Shown: positions 5,974-11,098 of the stretch, piece by piece
Numbering within the stretch: the stretch's first letter is position 1
How the letters are laid out: the number at the start of each line of letters is the position of its first letter
NCBI GenBank assembly: GCA_003523465.1
Contig: DQAA01000154.1
Span: forward strand, 1,820 to 12,917
Source of the DNA: Pseudomonas sp.
GTDB taxonomy: Bacteria; Pseudomonadota; Gammaproteobacteria; Pseudomonadales; Pseudomonadaceae
Direction: 5' to 3'
DNA: 11,098 nt
The notes under the pieces: model-generated
Told to the model about the DNA's origin: nothing
Databases searched by the model: none
What the model saw: only the letters and a program-made list of their open reading frames with translations
Program-made: the position numbers and the translations under genes

Positions 5974-6049
<76 letters not shown>

Positions 6050-6061
6050 AGTAGGCGCGCT

Positions 6062-6089
6062 ATTATAGCGATCGGTTTGGTTCTGTAAA
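6062..6089 (-). promoter_or_regulatory. Promoter of tRNA-Thr with GC-rich discriminator
   Basis: On the minus strand TTTACA (6089-6084) and a perfect TATAAT (6067-6062) are separated by 16 bp. The next bases, AGCGCGCC, form the GC-rich discriminator typical of stable RNA promoters under stringent control. Transcription would start about 6 nt before the tRNA. Confidence 0.85.
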
Positions 6090-6111
6090 CCTCTTCGTCG
6101 AAATCCTTGTG

Positions 6112-6135
6112 AAAGCCCCGTATTTCGGGGCTTTT
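6112..6135. terminator. Strong hairpin upstream of tRNA-Thr
   Basis: AAAGCCCCG (6112-6120) and CGGGGCTTT (6126-6134) form a perfect 9-bp stem with a TATTT loop. T residues follow on the plus strand (6132-6135 and 6139-6144) and fewer on the minus strand. It probably stops minus-strand transcripts from the methyltransferase side from entering the tRNA gene, and may work in both directions. Confidence 0.7.
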
Positions 6136-6180
6136 GGCGTTTTTGAAGGGAGGGATTTTTGAGGTTGTCGGGATGGGCTG

Positions 6181-6220
6181 TGGCCGCTTTGCGGCCATTC
6201 GCGAGCAAGCTCGCTCCCAC
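6181..6220 (+). repeat. REP element with a second hairpin
   Basis: TCGCGAGCAAGCTCGCTCCCAC (6199-6220 in the window) contains the stem GCGAGC/GCTCGC and the CTCCCAC edge of Pseudomonas REPs. A second stem, TGGCCGC/GCGGCCA, lies directly before it (6181-6197). It forms a same-direction pair with the copy at 6311. Confidence 0.8.
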
Positions 6221-6310
6221 GAGGGGAGATCGATGCTGGCTTGGTGGGTTGTGGCGGTCCGACAAGCCTCGCTCATCGCGGCGGCGGACGATAGTGGGTT
6301 TGTTGACGTC

Positions 6311-6333
6311 ATCGCGGGTGAACCCGCTCCCAC
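6311..6333 (+). repeat. REP element
   Basis: ATCGCGGGTGAACCCGCTCC followed by CAC has the stem GCGGGT/ACCCGC and the REP edge. It is identical to the copy at 7954-7976. The two variants (GCGAGC and GCGGGT stems) alternate on each side of the methyltransferase gene. Confidence 0.8.
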
Positions 6334-6591
6334 AGTGGGACGTGTCGTTCTATCGATTTCTGTTTCGTGGCGCGTTAAACCCGGTGCCAGAGCGGCAAAC
6401 CCCAACCCGATCTGAACCACCCCCGCCTAATTCGCTTTAACGCTTATGCACAAACCACATCGACCCCTTGCACCCCATGCAAGTGCGCTACCTCGCCGCA
6501 TTGACTCCCCCGCAAACAGCTGTTTTCTCAGGCGTTTAACAGGTTCGGAAAAATCCTTCAATCCACGACCGGCCCCGAACCTGAACCCTTT
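6334..6591. other. Gene-free stretch downstream of the methyltransferase gene
   Basis: No supported gene. It holds one DnaA box (TTATGCACA, 6444-6452) and otherwise nothing I recognise. Small open frames on the plus strand lack ribosome binding sites. Confidence 0.4.
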
Positions 6592-7618
6592 TCAGTCCGA
6601 CGCTGTGAAGTTGCTCACAGACTTATCCACAGGTTGTTCCGCGAGAATCATGAGGTTGCGCGGGGTGAGGATGTGCGGGCAGAAGGTGCCGAGCCGGACG
6701 TTGTAGCCCTGTTCGTGCAGGTACAGCGCACGATCGAGCACCAGCCAGAGTTCCAGCGGGCGGCGGAAGAGGTTGCGGACCAGTTCGAGGTTGCGGACCT
6801 GGGCCAGGCGTTGCCAGCCAGCAGCTTCGAGGGCGGACCAATCAACACCGTCTTTTATGGACAGGCCCTTGAGCCCGGCAAGGTGCTGGCAGTAGTCGGC
6901 GAAGGGCTTTTGCAGCCAGGCGCTCGGCAGTGACGGGGTGGGGAGGTAGTCGTCGCTGTTGCGCAGTCGGCGTTGCAGAAGATCGAAGCCAAGGCGCCAG
7001 GCCATGGATTGGTCGCGCTGACGGCGGACGCGGGCGCCAGCGGTGACGGTTTCGCTGAGCGGGAGGCCGAGGTCGTCGAGGTCCAGCTGCAAGGAAGATG
7101 CGCGACCGGCTGTGGATAAGGGTTGGTAGTGCGGGCCCGAGGTGCGGTTGTAGCAGCAAGGTGCGATGGCGAGTTGTGCACAACCCTTGGCTGCCGCGAG
7201 GTGGATCAACCGAACGTGGAGGTCGCCGCAGGCATGCAAGGCCACCGGTGTGTGGGCGGCGGTGATCTGCTCGGCAGCGCTCGGGGCCATGACGTCCTGC
7301 AACCGGTGCTCGGCCGGGAGGTGGTGGTGCTGGCTGAGCTGTTCTCCGGCGGCGACCAGTGCGGGATCGTATTCAAGGCAGGTCAGGTGTTGCTCGGATC
7401 CCAGCAGGCGGCGGCCAAGGTGGCCTTTGCCGGAACACCAATCCAGCCAATGTAGAGGACGCCCGGCGAAGTCGAGGTGCGCGGCGAAGGCTTCGATCTG
7501 CTGCCATTTGCGGCCGGGGACGTCGACGTTGAGGCGTGGGTTTGCTGGCGTCAAAGGGACTGTGGATAAGTCGTCCACCCTCGCCAGTTGCCGAGCCTGG
7601 GCGGACAGTTGTGGATAA
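6444..7618. promoter_or_regulatory. Cluster of five DnaA boxes
   Basis: Five perfect matches to the DnaA-box consensus TTATNCACA lie in 1.2 kb: TTATGCACA at 6444-6452 (+), and TTATCCACA at 6623-6631 (+), 7111-7119 (-), 7561-7569 (-) and 7610-7618 (-). A palindrome TTGTGCACAA at 7174-7183 is one mismatch away. Four of the five are inside the methyltransferase coding region. TTATCCACA is the tightest-binding box in E. coli. No dnaA, dnaN or gyrB and no AT-rich unwinding region are present, so this is not oriC. A DnaA-titrating or DnaA-regulating site such as datA is the leading interpretation. Confidence 0.55.
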
Positions 7619-7827
7619 GGGGCCGGCGCCGGGACGCTGCAAGGGTCGTTGTGGGCGGCGTCGGCGTGGTCCAGGGATTGGTTGCGCAGCCACTCGGCCA
7701 GTTCCGGGTAATCAAGCTCCCAGGGGAGTTGCAGGCTGGTGAAGGGGCGCGGATGCCAGAGGTCGCGGTGTTGCCGGAGGAAGTGATCCAGGGCCTGGAA
7801 GCGGGGGAGGAGTTGGGTGTTTTCCAT
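6592..7827 (-). CDS. SAM-dependent methyltransferase, substrate unknown
   Basis: The 411-residue protein has a Rossmann-type methyltransferase core. Motif I, LDWCSGKGHLGRRLL (128-142), binds SAM; Glu152 (LEYD) is the acidic residue at the end of strand 2 that contacts the ribose; VALHACGDLH (195-204) and AIAPCCYNRT (220-229) correspond to the HACGDL and CCY motifs of the methyltransferase 32 family, which includes eukaryotic METTL25-like proteins. The N-terminal 100 residues form a helical domain, and the C-terminal domain (about 290-400) is unassigned. It is cytosolic. No Shine-Dalgarno is clear before the ATG at 7827. It is 174 bp downstream of the ABC operon in the same direction, separated by two REPs, so it is probably a separate unit. 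Four DnaA boxes sit inside it. The modified substrate cannot be told from sequence. Confidence 0.87.
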   Translation of the reverse strand: MENTQLLPRFQALDHFLRQHRDLWHPRPFTSLQLPWELDYPELAEWLRNQSLDHADAAHNDPCSVPAPAPYPQLSAQARQLARVDDLSTVPLTPANPRLNVDVPGRKWQQIEAFAAHLDFAGRPLHWLDWCSGKGHLGRRLLGSEQHLTCLEYDPALVAAGEQLSQHHHLPAEHRLQDVMAPSAAEQITAAHTPVALHACGDLHVRLIHLAAAKGCAQLAIAPCCYNRTSGPHYQPLSTAGRASSLQLDLDDLGLPLSETVTAGARVRRQRDQSMAWRLGFDLLQRRLRNSDDYLPTPSLPSAWLQKPFADYCQHLAGLKGLSIKDGVDWSALEAAGWQRLAQVRNLELVRNLFRRPLELWLVLDRALYLHEQGYNVRLGTFCPHILTPRNLMILAEQPVDKSVSNFTASD

Positions 7828-7884
7828 GTGCAGCCCACGGGGTCAGGTTACATGGCCAGTGGGTGTGGAGGACTTGAGGGCCTC

Positions 7885-7907
7885 ATCGCTGGCAAGCCAG
7901 CTCCCAC
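7885..7907 (+). repeat. REP element (variant stem)
   Basis: ATCGCTGGCAAGCCAGCTCC followed by CAC has the stem GCTGGC/GCCAGC and the REP edge. It pairs in the same direction with the copy at 7954, 69 bp away. Confidence 0.78.
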
Positions 7908-7953
7908 AGGAAGCCTGGGTGTTTTCGACAGTTGTGGTGGGCAGGGCCGGCCA

Positions 7954-7976
7954 ATCGCGGGTGAACCCGCTCCCAC
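7954..7976 (+). repeat. REP element
   Basis: Identical over 23 bases to the copy at 6311-6333. It lies 26 bp after the end of the ABC operon and, as a stable stem, may protect or end its mRNA, since no classical terminator follows the last permease gene. Confidence 0.8.
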
Positions 7977-8001
7977 AAGGAGAGAGCGGGGATCTGGAGA
8001 T

Positions 8002-8691
8002 TTAGCGGCCGTACACCGCATCCACCCGCAACTTGCGCTCCAGCAGCTTGAAGCACTGCACCAGCACGAACGAGATCACCAGGTAGAACACGCCCGCCGC
8101 GAAGAAGATCTCTACCGGCATGTAGGTCCGGGCGATGATCGTGCGCGCCATGCCGGTGATGTCGAGCAAGGTGACGGTACTGGCCAGGGCACTGGCCTTG
8201 AGCATCAGGATCACTTCGTTGCTGTACGCCGGCAGACCGATGCGCGCGGCACGAGGGAGAAGGATGTGGATCATCGCGGTGGCGCGGGACATGCCCAGCG
8301 CCCGCGCCGCTTCGATCTCGCCCCGGGGGATCGCCTGCAGCGAGCCGCGCAGGATCTCGGCGATGTAGGCGGCGGTGTGCAGGGTCATGGTCAGCGCGGT
8401 ACACCAGAACGGGTCACGCAGGTAAGGCCACAGCGAGCTGTTTCTGACCGCGTCGAACTGCGCCAGGCCGTAGTAGACCAGGAACAACTGCACCAGCAGC
8501 GGCGTGCCACGGAAGAAGAAGATGTAGCCATACGGCAGTGCCCGCACGTACCAGCGCTGCGAGGAGCGGGCGATGCCCAGCGGGATGGCGATGATCAGGC
8601 CGAGGGTGACGGCGATCGCCAGCAGCTCCAGGGTCAGTGCCGCGCCTTCGGAGAGCCGCGGCAGCCATTTGATGATGACTTCCCAATTCAT
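8002..8691 (-). CDS. Polar amino acid ABC transporter permease, HisM type
   Basis: This inner-membrane subunit of a histidine/arginine/lysine/ornithine-type importer has 229 residues with about five membrane helices (roughly 15-40, 55-77, 96-115, 155-180 and 192-215). RGTPLLVQLFLVYYG (61-75) and the EAA loop EIEAARALGMSRATAM (125-140), which docks on the ATPase, identify the HisM branch. The start ATG overlaps the stop of the preceding permease gene in ATGA, with GAGG 9 nt upstream, so the two permeases are translationally coupled and should form a heterodimer. It is the last gene of the operon. The exact amino acid is inferred only from family resemblance. Confidence 0.93.
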   Translation of the reverse strand: MNWEVIIKWLPRLSEGAALTLELLAIAVTLGLIIAIPLGIARSSQRWYVRALPYGYIFFFRGTPLLVQLFLVYYGLAQFDAVRNSSLWPYLRDPFWCTALTMTLHTAAYIAEILRGSLQAIPRGEIEAARALGMSRATAMIHILLPRAARIGLPAYSNEVILMLKASALASTVTLLDITGMARTIIARTYMPVEIFFAAGVFYLVISFVLVQCFKLLERKLRVDAVYGR

Positions 8692-9383
8692 GAGTTGGCC
8701 CTCGCAAAACCGCGTCCGGCGCGTTTTTCCATCAAGTGCATGCCGGTCATGGCAATGATGGTCAGGCCGAGGTAGATGAAGGCCGCAACGGCGTAGAAGG
8801 TGAAGGGATCCTTGGCGGTGTTAACGCCGTTTTGCGCCTGGCGCATGATTTCTTCCAGGCCGATCACCGAGACCAGCGCGGTGTCCTTCATCAGGATCAT
8901 GAACAGGTTGCCCAGGCCCGGCAGGGCGATACGCCACATCTGCGGCAGGACCAGACGCGAGAAGATCCGGCCTTTCGACAGGCCGAGGGCCATGCCGGCT
9001 TCACGATGGCCCTTGGGAATGGCCAGCAACGCGCCGCGGAAGACTTCCGTGGCATAGGCGCCGAAGCACAGGCCAAGGGCGATGACGCCGGCAGCGAAGG
9101 CGCTGAGGGCAAGGCCCGGGACGCCGATCAGGTCGCCCAGGTTGCTCATCAGGGTGACCGAACCGAAATAGATGAAAAGCACCCAGAGCAGTTCCGGTAC
9201 GCCGCGAACGATGGTCGAGTAGCTGCCACCGATCCAGCGCAGCGATTTGTACGGCGAGGTCTTGGCGAGGGCGCCGAGCAGGCCGAGCACCAGGCCCAGG
9301 CACAGGGCCGAGAGCGCCAGTTTGACGGTCATCAGCGTGCCAGCCGCGAGCGCCGGACCGAATCCGTGTAGATCAATATTCAG
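8688..9383 (-). CDS. Polar amino acid ABC transporter permease, HisQ type
   Basis: This is the second membrane subunit, with IVRGVPELLWVLFIYFG and the EAA loop HREAGMALGLSKGRIF. From the first ATG (9332) it would have 214 residues, short for HisQ (228 in E. coli). The 16 codons before it read NIDLHGFGPALAAGTL, which align with the E. coli HisQ N-terminus (YGFSGVILQGAL) and so look translated. There is no ATG, GTG or TTG in that part; candidates are CTG 9383 (231 residues) or ATT 9377, and an in-frame TGA lies at about 9400. No Shine-Dalgarno is visible for any of these. I give the CTG as the best start, and 9332 is the fallback. The gene ends by overlapping the HisM-type gene. It follows the binding-protein gene after a strong stem-loop. 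Confidence 0.88.
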   Translation of the reverse strand: MNIDLHGFGPALAAGTLMTVKLALSALCLGLVLGLLGALAKTSPYKSLRWIGGSYSTIVRGVPELLWVLFIYFGSVTLMSNLGDLIGVPGLALSAFAAGVIALGLCFGAYATEVFRGALLAIPKGHREAGMALGLSKGRIFSRLVLPQMWRIALPGLGNLFMILMKDTALVSVIGLEEIMRQAQNGVNTAKDPFTFYAVAAFIYLGLTIIAMTGMHLMEKRAGRGFARANS

Positions 9384-9401
9384 GGGCAGGAATGTTCAAG
9401 A

Positions 9402-9430
9402 GACCGACACCGCACAAGGCGGTGTCGGTC
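9402..9430 (-). promoter_or_regulatory. Intercistronic stem-loop after the binding-protein gene
   Basis: GACCGACACCGC (9402-9413) and GCGGTGTCGGTC (9419-9430) form a perfect 12-bp stem with a 5-nt loop, 8 nt beyond the stop of the binding-protein gene. The minus strand continues TCTTGAAC without a T-tract, so it is more likely an mRNA-stabilising or partly attenuating stem than a full terminator. In such operons it lets the binding protein be made in excess over the permeases. Confidence 0.75.
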
Positions 9431-9438
9431 GGGGCGAA

Positions 9439-10194
9439 TCAATAGATATCGAACGGGAAGTATTTCTCGTTGATCTTCTTGTAGGTGCCGTCGGCGATGA
9501 TTTCTGCCAGGGCCGCGTTCAGCTTGTTGACGAGTTCCTTGTCGCCCTTGCGCACGGCGATACCGATTTCGTCGCTTTCCACTACAGGCTCACCTTTGAA
9601 CTCGTAGTTTTTGCCGGCATCCGACTTCAGCCAGTCGTAGTTCACGTACTTGTCGGCCAGCAGCGCATCGACACGGCCGGAAGTCAGGTCGAGGTAGGCG
9701 TTTTCCTGGGTGTCGTACAGGCTGACCTTGATGTCGCCGCCGTAGGTGTCTTCCAGCCAGGTGGCGGACAGGGTGGCGCGCTGGGTGCCGATGACCTTGC
9801 CTTTCAGGGAGTCCTTGTCGGTCTTGAAGTCGACGTTTTTCGGCGCGATGAACTGCAGCTTGTTGGAGTAGTAGCGGTTGGTGAAGTCCACCGCCTGCTT
9901 GCGCTCATCGGTGATCGACAGCGACGAGACGATGAAGTCGAACTTCTTGGCGTTCAGTGCCGGGATGATGCCGTCCCAGTCGGAGGTGACCACTTCGCAC
10001 TCGACCTTCATCTTGGCGCACAGGGCGTCGCCGATGTCCTTGTCGAAGCCGACCACCTGGCCGCTGGCGTCCTTGCTGTTGAACGGTGGGTAAGCGGCTT
10101 CGATACCCATCCGCAGTTTTTCCGCGGCCATCGCGTTGGCCGAGAACACCAGCGTGGCGGCAGCGGCCAGGAGATATTTCTTGTAGTTCTGCAT
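9439..10194 (-). CDS. Periplasmic polar amino acid-binding protein (HisJ/LAO type)
   Basis: The 251-residue protein captures a basic or polar amino acid in the periplasm and delivers it to the permeases. A Sec signal peptide is clear: MQNYKKY, a hydrophobic run, then ANAMA with cleavage before AEKLRMG. The mature part has the HisJ/ArgT-type features: EAAYPPFNSKD (binding aromatic), GFDKDIGDALCAKMK with a cysteine paired to VEC nearby, SSLSITDERKQAVDFT carrying the Ser and Arg that hold the ligand carboxylate, GTQRATLSATWLED, and DALLADKY with the Asp that binds the alpha-amino group. The frame is open up to 10320, but ATG 10194 is right: GGAG lies 9 nt before it and the signal peptide follows at once. 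The ATPase gene ends 13 bp upstream. Ligand (Arg, Lys, ornithine or His) cannot be fixed by sequence reading. Confidence 0.95.
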   Translation of the reverse strand: MQNYKKYLLAAAATLVFSANAMAAEKLRMGIEAAYPPFNSKDASGQVVGFDKDIGDALCAKMKVECEVVTSDWDGIIPALNAKKFDFIVSSLSITDERKQAVDFTNRYYSNKLQFIAPKNVDFKTDKDSLKGKVIGTQRATLSATWLEDTYGGDIKVSLYDTQENAYLDLTSGRVDALLADKYVNYDWLKSDAGKNYEFKGEPVVESDEIGIAVRKGDKELVNKLNAALAEIIADGTYKKINEKYFPFDIY

Positions 10195-10207
10195 GCGTGT
10201 TGCTCCG

Positions 10208-10981
10208 TTAGCGGTTGCTGGACATGAATTGCTTACAACGCGCCGAGGTCGGGTTTTCGAAAACCTGCTGCGGCGATCCTTGCTCTTCGATGAGGCCTTG
10301 GTGAAGGAACACGACTTCACTCGACACTTGCCGGGCGAAGTTCATTTCGTGGGTCACCAGCAGCATGGTCCGGCCTTCGTCGGCCAGGGCGCGGATGACG
10401 TTGAGGACTTCCTGGACCATTTCCGGGTCCAGGGCGGAGGTCGGTTCATCGAACAGGATGACCTTGGGCTTCATCGCCAGGGTGCGGGCGATGGCGGCGC
10501 GCTGCTGCTGGCCGCCGGAAAGCTCGGTGGGGTAGCTGTGGCGCTTGTTGTGGATGCCGACCTTCTCCAGCAGCGCTTCGGCGTGCTCGATGGCCTCGGC
10601 CTTGCTCTGGCCCAGCACGCGGCGCGGCGCCTCGATGATGTTGTCGAGGATGCTCAGGTGCGGCCACAGGTTGAAGTTCTGGAAGACGAAGCCGATTTCG
10701 CTGCGCAGGCGGTTGATCTGCTTGTTGTCGGCGGCGACCAGCTCGCCATTGCGCGCGGTCTTGAGCTTGAGGGTCTCGCCGGCGACGAGGATTTCGCCCT
10801 GGTGCGGGTTTTCCAGGAGGTTGATGCAGCGCAGCAAGGTCGACTTGCCGGAACCGGAGGAGCCGAGGATGGAAATCACGTCGCCGTCACGGGCGGTAAG
10901 GGAGATGCCCTTGAGAATTTCCTGCTCGCCGTAGCGCTTGTGCAGGTTGCGGATTTCCAGCGCGGGCGTGGCCTGGGCCAT
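10208..10981 (-). CDS. Polar amino acid ABC transporter ATPase (HisP type)
   Basis: This 257-residue cytosolic ATPase powers the importer. It shows Walker A GSSGSGKS (40-47), Q-loop Gln101, signature LSGGQ (154-158), Walker B VILFDEP with Asp178 and Glu179, D-loop SALDPE and switch His211 (THEMNF). The insert ETLKLKTARNGELVAADNKQ (69-88) is typical of the HisP/ArtP branch. The ATG at 10981 has GAGG 7 nt upstream. It is the first gene of the operon ATPase, binding protein, HisQ type, HisM type, all on the minus strand. This order differs from hisJ-Q-M-P and matches another known Pseudomonas arrangement (as I recall, PA5152-PA5155 in P. aeruginosa). All catalytic residues are intact. Confidence 0.95.
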   Translation of the reverse strand: MAQATPALEIRNLHKRYGEQEILKGISLTARDGDVISILGSSGSGKSTLLRCINLLENPHQGEILVAGETLKLKTARNGELVAADNKQINRLRSEIGFVFQNFNLWPHLSILDNIIEAPRRVLGQSKAEAIEHAEALLEKVGIHNKRHSYPTELSGGQQQRAAIARTLAMKPKVILFDEPTSALDPEMVQEVLNVIRALADEGRTMLLVTHEMNFARQVSSEVVFLHQGLIEEQGSPQQVFENPTSARCKQFMSSNR

Positions 10982-11098
10982 GTGCGGTCCTCATATGTTC
11001 TGTGCGTTCTGCTGTTGGCGGCCGTCCTGGCGAGGCGCAACGCTAGCATAGCGCTCGGATCGCAGCCAAGAAGGGCGAGCAGGGTGGTCGGCCGGGGG
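10982..11098. other. Upstream region of the ABC operon
   Basis: No gene. It holds the ribosome binding site at about 10990-10994 and must contain the operon promoter unless the operon continues beyond the window. A TATGCT on the minus strand (about 11046-11051) could be a -10 element, but no fitting -35 is seen and no nitrogen or arginine regulator site is recognisable. Confidence 0.35.

Noticed and set aside
6444..7618. Chromosomal origin of replication
   Set aside because: DnaA boxes are present, but there are no oriC neighbour genes and no AT-rich unwinding stretch, and most boxes lie inside a coding region.
7588..8775. 395-codon plus-strand ORF
   Set aside because: It runs through two REPs and antisense to the methyltransferase and permease genes; the Arg/Gln/His/Gly-rich translation is a mirror frame.
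9247..10227. 326-codon plus-strand ORF
   Set aside because: It is antisense to the binding-protein gene and crosses the intercistronic stem-loop; no protein motifs.

Overview
The window is chromosomal DNA from a Pseudomonas, most likely of the fluorescens/putida group. The evidence is high G+C coding DNA with strong GC skew at third positions, five REP-type palindromes of the Pseudomonas kind (a GTGGGAGC-type edge with a short stem), a DUF3077-like Pseudomonas-restricted small protein, and a tRNA-Thr(UGU) followed by a polar amino acid ABC operon. The species is an inference; the genus is fairly safe.

Layout, left to right. 1-535 has no gene but is rich in structure: two tandem 29-bp palindromes (60-122), a REP, a possible promoter and a roughly 235-nt structured leader whose last hairpin masks the ribosome binding site of a small DUF3077-like gene (536-853, +). 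890-1903 (-) is a poxvirus-type DNA topoisomerase IB with all catalytic residues. 2131-2448 (+) is a DUF2442 protein. 2677-3213 (+) is an AT-richer lipoprotein gene, followed by an orphan 70-codon reading frame on the other strand that looks like a gene remnant. 3487-4176 (-) is a DUF421/YetF-type membrane protein with an unusual cysteine-rich tail.

4289-5775 (-) is the most interesting part: three tightly packed genes just downstream of tRNA-Thr. In transcription order they are a 78-residue stand-alone colicin E3-type ribosomal RNase domain, a 103-residue acidic protein, and an ImmA/IrrE-family metallopeptidase. This looks like a compact toxin with its control genes, in a place typical for accessory insertions. 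The tRNA gene (5974-6049, -) has a clear promoter with a GC-rich discriminator and a strong terminator that insulates the toxin module.

6592-7827 (-) encodes an uncharacterised SAM-dependent methyltransferase. Within and just downstream of it lie five perfect TTATNCACA DnaA boxes in 1.2 kb, four of them TTATCCACA, two of which force rare TTA leucine codons. This is a candidate DnaA-titration site like datA. Two pairs of REP elements flank the gene.

8002-10981 (-) is a four-gene ABC importer operon of the histidine/lysine/arginine/ornithine type, in the order ATPase, binding protein, HisQ-type permease, HisM-type permease. A 12-bp intercistronic stem-loop follows the binding-protein gene, and the HisQ-type permease seems to start at a non-canonical codon.
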